NCBI RefSeq assembly: GCF_000001635.26
Contig: NC_000072.6
Location: 37,011,312 to 37,075,311, forward strand
DNA length: 64,000 nt
DNA from: Mus musculus
Taxonomy: Eukaryota > Chordata > Mammalia > Rodentia > Muridae
Direction of reading: 5' to 3'
In this document: positions 23,387-36,428 of the stretch, piece by piece
Layout: the number at the start of each line of letters is the position of its first letter
How positions within the stretch are numbered: the first letter of the stretch is position 1
The notes under the pieces: generated by a model
Databases searched by the model: none
What the model was told of the DNA's origin: nothing
The model's input: only the letters and a program-made list of their open reading frames with translations
Position numbers and translations under genes: made by a program

Positions 23387-24906
23387 CTACAGACACATTG
23401 GGGGCCAGAAGGGAGAAGAGAAAGACAATAAGTCACCAGGAAGGAAATTGAGGAGGCTTGGAAAGGTCAGAATGCTTAAAACACATGTTTAATACAGTGG
23501 TCAGACAACAGAAAGCCTGCTTACTTCAAGTGCTTTCAAAATGGTCAAACCTTAAATAGGAAAAAAGACCACTTTATGCATGCTTTATTATATAATCAAA
23601 TGGGGACTCATAAATCTGCATGTTTATCTAGAATGATACTTTAAAATTTAGGGGAATTTAAGGTCATTTAGATGGGGTAATAGAACAGAGTACCAGAGAG
23701 AATATAAAACTCAGAATCAGACTAAATTCCAATGCAGCTCATACAGGCTACAGAACCTTGATTAAGCTGCATAACTTTACAGAGACTAATTTATTTGATT
23801 TTCAAAATGAGATAATGAGACCTACTTCACAGGGCCGTGTACAGCTTAAACCACAACGCATCTAAAGACTGAACACTGGTCTATGGCCGATACAGGCCCT
23901 CGTTGCATGACCACCCTCCACAGCATCATTTTGGAAACTCGTAGTTTTCCTAATTGTCCCTAAAAATCTCTTTTATGATTCACTATGGAGACAAGACTGT
24001 GCATGGACTTAATGTCTCAGATAAATCTAAACAGAAAGTACATACTAGGATCACAAGCCCCGCTTAATCTGTGTTCTAGAAGAAAAAAATCCTTTGAATT
24101 TAGCCATATTACAATACAAACAAACAGCTCCTAACCTCAGCATAGCAAAAAAGAAACCTACATGTCTTTAGGATGTCACACAGACCCACGTTCCATACAT
24201 AGGTCTCCCTAATAATTTTCAACTATGGCTTACATGGTGGAAGTACAGATGACACATGTCAAGAAGAGATTATGTTAAAGGTTATGACTTCAGTTCCGGT
24301 TGCATATTAACCCATTCTACCCCAAATTTGGGGCGGAGGGGGGGGGAAATCCTACTATAAGCCACTTAAAATTCTTCTCCTATTCTCTGACAGATGAGCC
24401 TTATCCTTTAAGTGTTCCATTCCAGAGCTCAGCAAAACAGTGACATGTTTTAGTCTATACTTGTATGAGTGTCATGGGGTTTTCTTTTAACAACATGCTA
24501 GCACTGCATTTAATGAGCACCACCAACTACATGCACAACAGAGCAGAACGGCTGAAATAACGAGATTAATGAGCTGGGCTATGCTGGATAAGACAAAATG
24601 GCTGCCCTCAGAGTTCACGCTGGCAGAGGATGGTACACTGATTACAATCTCTATGCTATCCCCGAGCAACATCACATTATTGAACTTCAAAAATGTCAAG
24701 ACGAAGCCATTACTATATGCCAACATAAAAAGACTCCGTAAGATAGTTTAATTTTAGTTTCCACTTTGTAAGGGAGTTGAATGATAGAGCGGCATTAGCA
24801 TCGCATCATTTATACATGAGAACTGCCGTTCATAACGAGGTAAGACTAACACCAGTTAGTGAGGCCAGCATTTTTAGTGCCGCAGAGGAATAAGTTTTCA
24901 TAAGGA

Positions 24907-25125
24907 GGTGAGGATCGCAAGGCCTACCAGCACAAGCTCACAGTTCCAAACTTCTCAGGAGGCTGAGGGAGGAGGATGGTGAGTGAGGCCAACCTAGGCA
25001 ATTTGTGAAGCCCTATCTCAGGACAAAACAAAATAAAGAGGTGAGTGGGGTGTAGCTCAATGGGAAATCTCCTGCTGGCATGCCCCAAGACCTCCCTAAG
25101 TTCCGTTTCTAAAACCGAAAAACTA
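24907..25125 (+). mobile_element. B1-like plus ID-like SINE composite
   Basis: ctcaggaggctgagggagga and aggccaacctaggcaatttg followed by an A-rich piece are B1-like. gtgagtggggtgtagctcaa after it is ID-like. Diverged copy. Confidence 0.6.
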
Positions 25126-25902
25126 CTAACTCAATAATACCAAACCTGGTACTGGGAATGGCCTGACTATCTTAGAGGCAGCAATATGTGATTTTTGACA
25201 TCTCTGGATGTAGAGAAAGCTCCAAAATTCACTACATGTGACACACTACAAACACAGATCTTCCTAAGTGTTAAGAAGCCATTCCTGGACCATCCTTAGA
25301 TTGTGACCTGGATTTCTTTAGCTCTTTTTGCTCACACCGTGCCAGTCAAGTGGTCCAGGTGATAAGTCGGCTCTCGTGGCTGTGCCAAACACTGTTTCCT
25401 TGCTACTAAAAGCACAGCTAAGCACAATGAAAGCTGAAAGAACTGGGAAACTGTAGGAAGCTTGTGGAGGGTCATAGAAAGGTCACAAGCATCCAGAATG
25501 ATAAACACAGATGCAGACAGCACTAAGAGAAACCAGAGCTGCAGACATGCAATAGAACTCAGAATCTAATTCAACAATGCATCCAGAGAAGAATATTGGA
25601 TGCTTCCCCCCCCAAACTTCTCTGAGTCGCCCGTCCTCACTCTTTTTATTTTTCTAGATTTAAATGAGAGATTGTTCTTATTTTAATTTGCCTATATCTC
25701 TCTTTCCTTGGGAAGATATTTATATTAGTTCACCCTTACAACATCTGATCTTACTGTAAACACAGCAGTAATAGAAGAGAGAGCTGAGAAAGACATCTTC
25801 TTGTCCATCAACAAAACACAGGGCATTAAAGGTGAGGTAAAGAAAACCTTGGGGCAGTGGAGGAATCCAGTCTGCTGTCTGTCTAGTAATGAGGGATGAA
25901 AG

Positions 25903-25916
25903 CAGCCCCCTGCTGG
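25903..25916 (-). promoter_or_regulatory. CTCF-type motif
   Basis: Minus strand reads CCAGCAGGGGGCTG, matching 13 of 14 positions of the CTCF core CCASYAGRKGGCRS. It is outside recognised SINEs, 190 bp left of the long open frame at 26104. Confidence 0.55.
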
Positions 25917-28852
25917 CTAGAGGCTGTACTGGTACCAGTGTTCTCTAGGCAGGGGGAAAGAAGGTTGGAACAGAGTACAGATGCCCACTGCCTGAGGCCC
26001 GGCCCCGGGACTGTAACTTGGTATGTCTGGAAGAAACTGAGAGAGCCTCTGTCTGGTAAACAGTTAGGCCAATCTCCCACAAACCCAGGGATGTGTTTCT
26101 AGCATGGAAGCTTTCACCACCCACAGCAGACACAATTCTAGTCTGATAAGTCTTAAAATACTCTGTGAGGAAACGAAACAGAGATCGAAAGCGAACATCA
26201 AACAACCGCCTCTGAACATGAGCCTACAAAGAAAAACTCTAAGTCACTTGAAAGCTCACACTGAAAGAGATGGAAAAGCAAGAGGATTAGCCACCAAGAA
26301 AGGAGTCCTGCGACTGCCTGTGATGGGTTTGGCAGCTGCCAATCAAATCTTCTCAGGCTTAGCTGCTGTCTTGCTTTCTAAAAGAGTGGTTCCCAAGGGA
26401 TGGGCTTCATCTGCACTCAGCTCTACACAGAGCCTTGGGGACTTTGAGGATCTTGTACCCTCATCTTCAAGGACAAAGTACACTTCTTCAGACTTTCACA
26501 CGAAGATGTCTTTACACACAAACTGGATGCGCATTTGTGTACTATGTACGTGGACGTATCTGCTTGTGCCTGTGCATGCATATGACAGCATAAGGCAGCA
26601 CCGTAGCGGGGCAGAGAGCACAGGATCCAGAAGGAGACGCTGGCATTGGAACCAAGCTCCCATGGGTACTGGAGTGAGTGGACCAGTCACTAAGCACACC
26701 CCTTCCTCTTCTGTAAAGTGGAGAGTAACGGTGACTGCATGCCAGTGTCATTTTCTCTACTGGACGTGCAGACCTTGCTTTGCACATGCCTGACAACTAA
26801 GAAATGCAAACTACCATACCCTTGCCTGTCTTCACACCGGGAAGTCTGTCTTTTGTAAACCATAGATAAAACCAGGAGTCAACTTTCCTGCAACTGAAAC
26901 AGGCCATCCAAAAGAGATGGGCACAAATGTGCTGCCATAGCAGGAAAATTGGGGGATCACGGGTAACGTCCTACGTGCTTGTCCTTATAAAAGCAAAACA
27001 AAAGTATGCAAAGGATCTTCAGGCCTCAAAGCTGGGGGAGTGGGGAGGGCTCGACCTCCCAGGTTGTTATCAGAAGCCTGCTCTTTTCACGATCCCAGAT
27101 TTCAGATTACAGGCTCTCAAATAGGTTCTCTGTTTTATCCGGCTTTAATGTTCCCCCAAATTATCTGTGCCAGCCCACTAGTCCCATTCCAATTATTTCC
27201 TCCCACTGGTGAAGAACATTATCCAGACTGAACCAACACATTCCCAGCTTCCCCGCTCTGCCCTTCAGGACCATCAGGACTGGCAGCTTGAGAACTGAGT
27301 CCTCCTGCGTTGCCTCTTGCCTGAGCAGGCACGATGCAGCAGCAGCAGCTGGCCAATGCTGCCACCACCTGCCTGCTCTCAGCTCGAGCTGTCACAGAAG
27401 GACACCGAGTGATATTTGCCTTCCACGGTGCACTGACAATGGACAGGGCTGAGGAGTGTGGATGACAGTGAACTGACATTTTCCTCTGACAGAACAGGCA
27501 GAAAAGAACGAAGCCCACCTTGGTGGAGAATGGTACGTACATCCCTCCACTCTCACAGAAAAGCAAGGCACAACAGTGGACAGGTACAGCCATCCCTAGC
27601 CCTCTGTGTCTAGAGGTTCCTTATCAATGACTTAAGTCATTGCTTGGACTGAAGTTTCCAAGCAAACATTCATGTCTACACTGCAGGTGCACGTTTCCTT
27701 CTGGTCACGTTTCCCTAAAAACGAAGCTATTTCCATAGCATAAGGGGGCCAAGTCTAAAGATGGTGTGTGGTATATACAAGAATGCATGTAGGTCCCCAC
27801 AGAAATGTTACATCATTTTATATCAAGGACTGTGCATCAGACAAGTTGGTATCTATAAGGACTCTTGAAACAAGTCACGCACAGATGCCAAGGAAGAAGT
27901 AAACTACCATTTCCTTTTAGTGCTTTATATCCTTAACTTTTAACCTATGATTTAATTTTAATTGTATAACTTACCACACTATCTGAAGAAATATGATTAT
28001 CACTAAGCAAGAAAAAAATAAAGACAAAATAAAGTATAGATATTTGGATATCTATCCACTCCCTTCTACTGATAAATGCATGCAGAAGTCATAGCATGTG
28101 CTTTCTCGTAGAAGGGAAAATACGGGGGTGGGGGACAGAAATCAAGGGAGGACAGGGTTTCACATGATCAACTAGGCCCTACCATGGTCCTGTCTAATTT
28201 GTCTTTTTTCTATAATTTCTGACCTGCAGTCCTACCCGTTCAGAATTAGGGGCCATCTACTACTCTTAATCTAGGAAAGCCAAATGAACAGGAAGTGTGA
28301 AATGAAGGGCAAATGTCAATCTAATTGAAGATTTTTAACAAGACACTAGAATCGCTAACAGTGAGCTGGATGGTCTCGCCTAGTTTCTCTGAGTCAAGAC
28401 CCAGATGGGCAGAGGTCACAGGCTATTGCACAAGGAGCCATAGTAGGGGTGCGTGCAGCAGAAGTGGCCGAGTCCACTTGCTCTTCCACGTATGAGCAGA
28501 GTAAGCAGCACTAGATGTCTGGCAGTATGGTATAACCAAGAAAAAAGACACATAGGTATAATTTTGCCAAAGAGTGATAATTTCTAATAAGTCTTTTATT
28601 GTGAGCATGAATGTTTCAGGACGCTCACGTGTTAATCTGGGTTTTATTTCAGCACAGGGATCAAAGAGGGAATCACACCACCCAACACCTGTACCTATGT
28701 GCCTCTGACCTGGGCAAGTCAGGTGCAAAGAGACCACATCTGTGCGACCTAGAGACAAAGCCACTGGCCACTGAATGGCAGATCCAAACTGGATGGCTGC
28801 ATACCTACTGTATCAGTCAGACTGCAAAGGCACTGTAAATAGCATGTGTCCT

Positions 28853-29242
28853 GGCTAGTTTTGTGTCAACTTGACACAGCTGGGATTATCACAGAGAAAG
28901 GAGCTTCAGTTGAGGAAATGCCTCCATGAGATACAACTGAAAGGCATTTTCTCAATTAGTGATCACGGGGGAAGGGCCCCTTGTGGGTGGGACCATCTCT
29001 GGGCTGGTAGTCTTGGTTCTATAAGAGAGAAGGCTGCGCAAGCCAGGGGAAGCAAGCCAGTAAAGAACATCCCTCCATGGCCTCTGCATCAGCTCCTGCT
29101 CCCTGACCTGCTTGAGTTCCATTCCTGACTTCCTTGGTGATGAACAGCAGAATGGAAGTGTAAGCCGAATAAACCCTTTCCTCCCCAACTTGCTTCTTGG
29201 TCATGATGTTTGTGAAGAATAAAAACCCTGACTAAGATAGCA
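28853..29242 (+). mobile_element. Rodent non-autonomous transposon-like repeat, copy 1
   Basis: Begins ctggctagttttgtgtcaac, contains gaggaaatgcctccatgaga and gtaagccgaataaaccc, and ends accctgactaagata. A well known rodent interspersed repeat, probably a hAT-type non-autonomous family; name uncertain. Moderately young. Confidence 0.8.
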
Positions 29243-29937
29243 TGTAAAATGGTTCACAGTAAGTTACATCTTGCATGCTGTGGTGTTTTCTATAAAATGT
29301 AAAGGAAATATGAAACAAAATTTGCCTACTACTTTTCAATGTTGTTCTTAAAAATGCCTTCTAGAAAAAGTCAAACTACAAATGTGGTTTAACCATAATG
29401 CCCATGGACAGCAGTGGTCTGAACTACTACACCACCGACTTTGAGGAACCTTAGATATCACAATAGTTGTCTTTACAGATTTAATAATGCCACAGAAACA
29501 GTAGAAAAGCCACATTTTTCCATATCCACTTCCAAATGCGTTTTGGAACTGGATATGGAATTGTATATTTTATTAATATAAAAACAAAATAACTGATATT
29601 GAAGCCTAAAACCTTTTCTCCAAAATAATACATTTCTACATATTACAGAATATGTTGCATACTTCACATGGTTAATATGTGAGCAGCTGCCACCAAAAAT
29701 ATTCCCTCTGTGATTCCTCCTTGAGTGGTGTCACCGCTCGGGCAGAATACTGACAGTATCCAGTGATGTGTTCACTAACCGAAGGCTCCATACCTCGTGT
29801 CAAACGTGTGTCCAGCATGTTGGAGAATTACACTCCTTTTACTTAAAGCTTGCAGTTTGCCCCACACAGAGTCACTAGGCTGTCTCTCTGTGTTAATTCT
29901 GCCTCCATGCAATAATAAGTCTCACATTCCAGAGGTT

Positions 29938-30125
29938 TCAGAGAGGGCTCCACAATTAAGAACGCTGGCTGCTCTTCTGGAGTCCCTGGGCTCCACTCTT
30001 AGCACCCACATGGTGGCTCACAACTGTTGCAGGGGATCCCGTGCTGTCCTCTGGCTTCTTTCACCACCAGGCCTGCACATTGAATACAGGCAAAATACTC
30101 ATGCATGTATGAAAATCTGAAATCT
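29938..30125 (+). mobile_element. B3-type SINE
   Basis: Forward B2/B3-family copy: attaagaacgctggctgctc, agcacccacatggtggctca and caactgttgcaggggatccc, then ctcatgcatgtatgaaaatc. Confidence 0.85.
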
Positions 30126-30383
30126 CCACATTCCGAACCAGCAATCACATGGGATAAACATTCCAGAAACCTCCTCTGCCTACACAGACGCCTCACTTTA
30201 ACATGGAGGAATGAAGTAAAATCAAGTTGATTTAAGGTGGCTAGTTAAAAGCTTTTATTCCTGCTGACAGAACATCAGATGCTAACAAGGAAAAGAATGA
30301 CGAACCTATGAAGTGCTCCAACACCAAGCACATTGCTCTCACTGTAGACACAACTATCGCCCCGAGCACAAGAAACTCACGTA

Positions 30384-30584
30384 CAGCCGGGTGGTGGTGG
30401 CACACGCCTTTAATCCCAGCACTTGGGAGGCAGAGGCAGGTGGATTTCTGAGTTCAAGGCCAGCCTGGTCTACAAAGTGAGTTCCAGGACAGCCTGGGCT
30501 ATTCAGAGAAATCCTGTCTCGGAAAAACAAACAAACAAACAAACAAAAAAAACAAAACCCAAAACAAAACAAAACAAAACAAAA
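30384..30584 (+). mobile_element. B1 SINE
   Basis: Full-length forward B1 with long CAAA/CAAAA tail. Target duplications agaaactcacgta (30371-30383) and agaaactcatgta (30585-30597) differ at one base. Low divergence, so recent. Confidence 0.97.
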
Positions 30585-30890
30585 AGAAACTCATGTATTT
30601 GTAAACTCCATGGAACAACATGACAAGTGAAGTCAGGAACACAGATCAAGTGCCTAAGAAGAAAAGGAACAGTCTTGTGTAGTAGTGATTAACGGTGGTG
30701 TGCATGATGAGAAGACAGAAGAAAGGACCAGACTGGACACAGCAGAGGAAGCAGGTCAGCTGTGTATCAGAGGGGCAGGCGACAGACAACAGCACCAAGA
30801 AGCTCACCGACACTGAATGCTGGGATTGAATCTGATAAATTAAAATCAGCAGTTCCTCACAGCATGACTGGGTTCCACTCACCACCCTGG

Positions 30891-30932
30891 GTTGGTTGGT
30901 TTGGTTTGGTTTGGTTTGGTTTGGTTTGGTTT
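30891..30932. repeat. GGTTT simple repeat
   Basis: Two GGTT units then about seven GGTTT units ending in ccccc. Pentanucleotide microsatellite. Confidence 0.95.
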
Positions 30933-31427
30933 CCCCCATTTAAATTGCTTTTTTGAAGACACCATTGTTTCTTGGTCACAAATGGTTGTTAATTGTGCAG
31001 TCTCTTCTTAAAATTCAGCTTCCTCCTGTGTCTTGAAGCCTGTTTTCTGTTTATTTTCCTGACAGATCAACCTTTCACCTTTCTATTCTTCTATTATTTT
31101 TCAATTTTCTTTGGGATTTTATCTCAAGCTCCATAATTGTCTCACATGGGACAAGGGGCTTGGCTCCCTTCCTGTCCTGTAAGTACTGAAACCTCATCTT
31201 TCAAAATAGTTACCTGCCTGAAGAGAAGGCTTCAGTACTGCAGGACCTAACCCTGTGCTTCTTGGAATATGTGTCTGCCTAGAACATAAAACAAAGGAGA
31301 GAGGAGGAGGGGGGGGTCCCAGCAGGGATGGCTACTTGGGAGGGGCTGGAAGAGGGGAGGCACCCTAATCAGTAAAGATCTGCAGCTTAGGGATGGTAAG
31401 TAGGCTATGCATATGGATTTGAATTTA

Positions 31428-31445
31428 AAAAAAAAAAAAAAAAAA
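31428..31445. repeat. Poly-A run
   Basis: About 18 A after atttgaattt, downstream of a G-rich region. It could be the tail of an unrecognised retrocopy, but no body was identified. Confidence 0.7.
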
Positions 31446-32354
31446 CTTTTGAGCCCAGGTCAACAGACGTGTCAGGTTCTATCTAGTTGTCACTGAAACT
31501 TAAAGAAGAAGAGTGTGGGAGGCTGAAGTCACAAAGGAAGGTAAAGCAGCTTGTAAGATAAGGGAGGCAACTGTAGCTAAGATTCATAATGAGTTTCACC
31601 TTTCATTAAACGGTCATCCTGGGAGCTGCTGACACCACAAAGAATAATCGCCAGAGGATGTAATTCTTAATATAGGGAGCTAGTAAAATTCTATTATAAC
31701 ATCGGAACTTGGCGAATGATCACCCAACCTCTCTCTGGCATGGTGAGTGCTTTGAAATGACAGACACAGAGAGCAAAGATTTCCCCGTGACTCTCCTCTT
31801 TCTCTCCCCTCACTCTTGCCATGGCAAGTGACAGAGATCAGAACTCATCCTCTCTGAGGTGGCTAGAAGCCCTTTCCCTGAAGCAATTTATAAAGCTTGC
31901 AAATACAACTCTAATTTTCCCCTGACTTTCTGCGTAGGAGCCGGCCATAGAAATATCTGTTCTACCTCACCTGGCAGATGATCACAAGACCCACATGCAG
32001 ATGGGGCCCTGCCCCACACCGGGGAGGAATGAATGCTGCAGGCAGTCCAAGAAGGATCTATACATCCAGCCTTGCTGGGCATCCACCGTCATCCTCCCCA
32101 TACCTAAGCGCAGAAGGGATTCGTTTTCCCTGGATCTTTAGGTCTTCAAACTGAAGCACTTGAATTAAATAAATTCGCTATGATTTTCTCATCTATCCTG
32201 GACATCAGCTGTGGCCCTCAGAGTAGAAAGAAAAGGGGCCAAGACTTATTCAACTCCTGCACTCACATAGCCCCAAACATGTCTCTGCAGACCTTGTAAC
32301 CACTGCAGATTTAACAGGCATTGTGGGAGGAAACCCATCACCGAATACACTTTG

Positions 32355-32765
32355 GAAAAGACAGGATGGCTTTGTTATCTACTGCTATGAAAGACAGCAT
32401 GACCTAATGCAACTTGGGGAGGAAAAGGTTTATTTAGCTTGCACATCTCAATCACAGTCCATCACTGATGGAAGCCATGGCAGGAACTCAAAGATGGATA
32501 GACTGAGGAGGTGTGCTGCTGACTGGCATACTCCCTGTGGCTTGCTCAGCATGCTATCTTAAGCAACCCAGGATCACTGGGGGGCAGAAGGGGGCAGAAG
32601 GGGAGTGACACCATCCACAATAGACTAGGCCTTGCCACATCAACCATTTATCAAGTCTCACAGACTTGCCTATAAGCCATTGTGATGTAGGCATTTTCTT
32701 CCCAGATATGTCTAGGTTTTTGTCAAGTTGGTGAAAACCAACCACCAAAAGGGTTTTTAAAACAC
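32355..32765 (-). mobile_element. Rodent non-autonomous transposon-like repeat, copy 2
   Basis: Reverse of the family at 28853: aacttggggaggaaaaggtt, tcacagtccatcactgatgg, ggcttgctcagcatgctatc and tttttgtcaagttggtgaaa. More diverged than copy 1. Confidence 0.75.
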
Positions 32766-33251
32766 ATGTTTTTTCCTTTATGCTACAAGACTTTATAAAA
32801 AAATTTTACAAGCTAATAATTGTAAATCTTGAAGAAGGGTAAATACTAATTTCTCAACGAGGATAATCCACTAAGCAAGGCCCCAAGGAACCACTGATCT
32901 TCCCTATTCCAGGTTCATTCATTAGCAATATGACATGTATACATCAGCATATATTGTACTCCAGTGTGTGCCCAGGGCTCCTAGGCTATGAAAGGAGATC
33001 CTGTTGCTATCTTCGAGAATAAAGCATCATCATTAGGGGAGTACAGGGAAAATCAAAGACGGTCCATAACATCCCGAGATTCTGAAACATCAGACTCCAA
33101 ATCCAGGAGAAAAGCACAGGAAACAAACAAGAGTCTTCCCTGACTGTTCTCCATCTCTGCCAAATGCATGGAGACAGAGGCCAAGGGGAGATCTGAGACA
33201 TGATAAACACAGATTCTGCACTTTCCTCATGCATAACACAGAGGAGGGGCT

Positions 33252-33640
33252 GGAGGAGAGGGTTCAGTAAGCACAAGGCTGGCTGCATCAGTATGAGGAC
33301 CTGAATGGAAATCCCGATTCCTACTTAAAATGCAGGGTGGGGCTGGTGGTGCATAAGCTATATCTCCTCACTGGGGAGGGATGGGGGCAGGGACAGGAAG
33401 ATCCTGGGGCACCTTGGCCATCCAGTCTAGCCAAAGCTGCATGCCATAGTTCAGTGAAAGGCTTAGAGGCTTTGTCTTAGAGAGACAGAGAGAGAGACAG
33501 AGAGAGAGAGCACGCCCAGGTGGAAAGTAATGGAGGAAGACACATGGGGTTGACTTCTGACCTCTACATACATATCTGAACATAAATGAGCATGCACACA
33601 CAAACAAAAAAAGTAATAAATGCCAACGAAATGAACTGAC
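33252..33640 (+). mobile_element. RSINE1-like SINE with GA tract
   Basis: ttcagtaagcacaaggctgg, tgaggacctgaatggaaatc, ttggccatccagtctagcca, then GA repeats (33480-33511), gtaatggaggaagacacatg and gacctctacatacatatct. This is the order of the rodent RSINE1/B4-type repeats. Confidence 0.7.
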
Positions 33641-33999
33641 CTCTGAGCCAACACTGTCTTATCCAATGCTCTACATTTTCCTTCCAACAACAACAACAAA
33701 AAAAAAGAACACAGAATTTCAGCAGAAACCACATACTTCTTACTAAATATAACCCATTTTTAAGAGCAAATAGCAATGTGGCCAGATAGTGGCGGGGAAA
33801 ACTTGTCCAGTGATAATTGCTTCACCCATATGGTAGTTTGAAAAGCTGCCACGAACCACACTACCTTCACTCAGGTGAGATGTCTCAGTGCCTGGTCAAA
33901 GTACAACAAAAAAGAAGCACACTGAAGACAGGAAGGAGCCAGTCCCAAGTGCTGGGGACAAAGATAGCCTAACCTGGAAAAGGGGAGGAAATTAGGTTA

Positions 34000-35000
34000 G
34001 ACCTGAAAGCCTGTATCAGTCTTACCAGAGTGAAACCAGATGTAAGAGAAACAGCCCCTGACTCCAGGTTAATTCTCAGGGAGCAAGAATTACCTCCACT
34101 ATACTCTGCTTTCCAGACTCAGGCATCCAAAGCAGGCTCAACCTGCTGGCAGGGCATGAAAGCTAGCCCAGGACTCTGACTTCAAGCTCAGTACTAAGCG
34201 TCAAAAATGGTTTCTAACATCGGCGAAAAATCAAAAGACCCATAACTGGGCTAGACCTCACCAACTAATGGCCCCATTGTCTGAAACAGACCCGTACTCC
34301 AGAAGCAAGCACTCAAGGAAAGAGCCTCCAGTCATATGTCAGCACCACTAGCTACTACCTTTAGCCCCAGCACGAAAGACTCATATACTGGCCTGCATCT
34401 CTTCTGGCTTTGGTATAAGCCTCACACCTGAGACTGTACTGGCCCTTTGAGCTGGGGGATGTGAGTACAATTCAATCCGGCATTAAAACTGCCTTCCCTA
34501 ACACCCAACACTACTCCAATCTCAGCCCAGCCTAGTACAGAGTAAGCTTCTATTTTCTGATGATTGGATACATTAACGACTCTAGCACTAGCTAGGCCTT
34601 GGAACCCAGTGCCAGGCATGACACTCAGAAAGTTTTAAAAACTTCAACTCCCAGGCCTGTGCAAACAAAAGAGCCTCTGGACCTACCTTGGTGCCAACAT
34701 AGACATAAGTCCCCATTCTATTAGGCTTGTGTTTGGGCCAGCATTACCTTCATCTGATTCTAGTTGTCTTAGGCCGTAGGTCTATTTGAGCTATTCACAG
34801 CACATAGCATCACTGGCCATGGGGCTACTCCAGTGCTTTCTTCAGTTCCTAGCATGAAACAGCTTTGCAACTTGAGTGACCACGGGCCTGATGCTGGTGT
34901 CTGTGAGCACAGGCAAGTTGCTGTGGATAAGGTGTCTGAGTGAAGCCCAGATCTACAGCTAGGTTTCAGAGCTGATCACCATTTTTTTAGGTTATAATCT
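34000..35000. other. Possible ancient L1-like stretch
   Basis: About 1 kb of repeated phrasing (cagc/cca/gccccag-rich, with recurring ctagc and ctcagt) resembles decayed 5' regions of old L1 elements. The match is impressionistic and no boundary is visible. Confidence 0.25.
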
Positions 35001-35051
35001 GGTTCAAGCTGAACTACTTTCCATGTGGATTAGGATAAGCATGAGCTTCGA

Positions 35052-35065
35052 CTGCCCTCTAGTGA
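35052..35065 (-). promoter_or_regulatory. CTCF-type motif
   Basis: Minus strand reads TCACTAGAGGGCAG, 13 of 14 core positions (first base differs). Confidence 0.45.
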
Positions 35066-35457
35066 GGAAACTGTGGCAACACACCAACGGTGAATGCCGG
35101 AACTAGTCCTCTAACCCTGAAATAGCAAAAGTGATTGCAGAGGTGGTGGGGAAACCTCTCAAGAGTTTCTCTAGGGAAAGGCACAAGTGAAACCAAAATA
35201 CAAAGACTGGAGCCTAATAAAAGCCTAAGTGTCAATGCTCAGTCACATTAGATGATGCCACAAACCAACACCAAGAGAGCTGTCAGGAAACCAGGCTCTC
35301 ACCTACTGTAAAAGCACAGCACATGAAAGTAACCACAGTAGGTGGGTGTGTGCAAATCTTTAGACTACTGATTCACAAACAGCTGGTTTGAGGAAACTCA
35401 AGCAAAGGCAGGGGAAAAAAGTAATACAAGAGAGAAACAACAGGGATCAAAGAAATT

Positions 35458-35694
35458 TAATTATTTATTTATTTAAGTTTTGTGAGAGAGAGAGAATGGG
35501 AGGGAGAAAGAGAGAGAAAATAGAAATCAGTGGGTGCTCTGTGCTTGTGCCATGGCCTGCATGTGGAAGGCAGAAGACAACTTTTGAGAGTCATAGCTTT
35601 TCTTCTACCATATGGGTTCCAGGAATTGACCTCAGATGATCAGGTCGGCTGCAAGCTCCTTTGCCTGCTGAGCTATCTCATTCATTGGCCCATA
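35458..35694 (-). mobile_element. B2/B3-family SINE
   Basis: Reverse copy: tttaattatttatttattta tail, a GA insert, gcatgtggaaggcagaagac, accatatgggttccaggaat and gcctgctgagctatctcatt. Confidence 0.75.
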
Positions 35695-35706
35695 AAGAAA
35701 TAGCAA

Positions 35707-35858
35707 GCTGGGCTGGGGTAGTGCACGCAAGAAGCAGAGGCAGATGGATCTCTGTGCCTTGAGGCCAGCCTGGTCTACAGAGCCAGTTTCAAGACAGCCA
35801 GGGCTACACAGAGAAACCCTGTCTCAAAGAAAAAGAAAATAAAAACAAACAAAACAAA
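35707..35858 (+). mobile_element. B1 SINE with internal deletion
   Basis: gctgggctggggtagtgcac runs directly into gcaagaagcagaggcagat, missing the usual tttaatcccagcac block; then gaggccagcctggtctacag and ctacacagagaaaccctgtc with an A-rich tail. 0.95 kb from exon f. Confidence 0.9.
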
Positions 35859-36182
35859 ATTTCCGTTAACTGAAAATTAACAGCAAAATGAAAAACACAA
35901 GACAGGCAGCCAAGGGCAGGGCAGGTAGGTGATCCTGGCAGATGTCTCCGTGAGTAAAGTGCTTACCACACAAGCCTGGCCACCTGAATTTGAACCCTAG
36001 ATCCTACATGCTGTTTGCATGGAAACCATGCCTTATCATGTACTATCAGTCTATGGCATGTACAACTATGGTATGAAACAACTGAGCAATGTTTGCATCT
36101 CTTGTCCATCATTGTTTTATATTTGTTTATTTGTTTTTTTATACATTTGTTTTTCTACTTATCTACTCTACAAACTATACAT

Positions 36183-36428
36183 CTGACAAAGGGTTAATAT
36201 GCAGACTGAATAATGAATTCTAAAGAGGTCAAACACAGAAGCCCAATCCAGTTTAAAAAGATCAACTGCAATAAGCATTTCTCAAAAGACAACAATGGAG
36301 GACATGTCTGTGTGAGAAAGTCCAACACCACTAATATTCAAGAAAATGCTAATCAAAACCACAATGAGGCAGCAGATTGCCTTAGTAAAAAAAAGCTACC
36401 ATCAAAAATAACTAACAACAGTGAGGCC
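36183..36428 (+). mobile_element. Old L1 ORF2 remnant
   Basis: tgacaaagggttaatatgca, caatccagtttaaaaagatc, gcatttctcaaaagac and atgctaatcaaaaccacaat track the ORF2 3' region (compare 3185-3370 of the younger L1). Much diverged, with frameshifts. Confidence 0.75.

Noticed and set aside
32583..32603. Additional CTCF motif in ggcagaagggggcagaag
   Set aside because: Two core mismatches and it lies in a G-rich local duplication inside a repeat.
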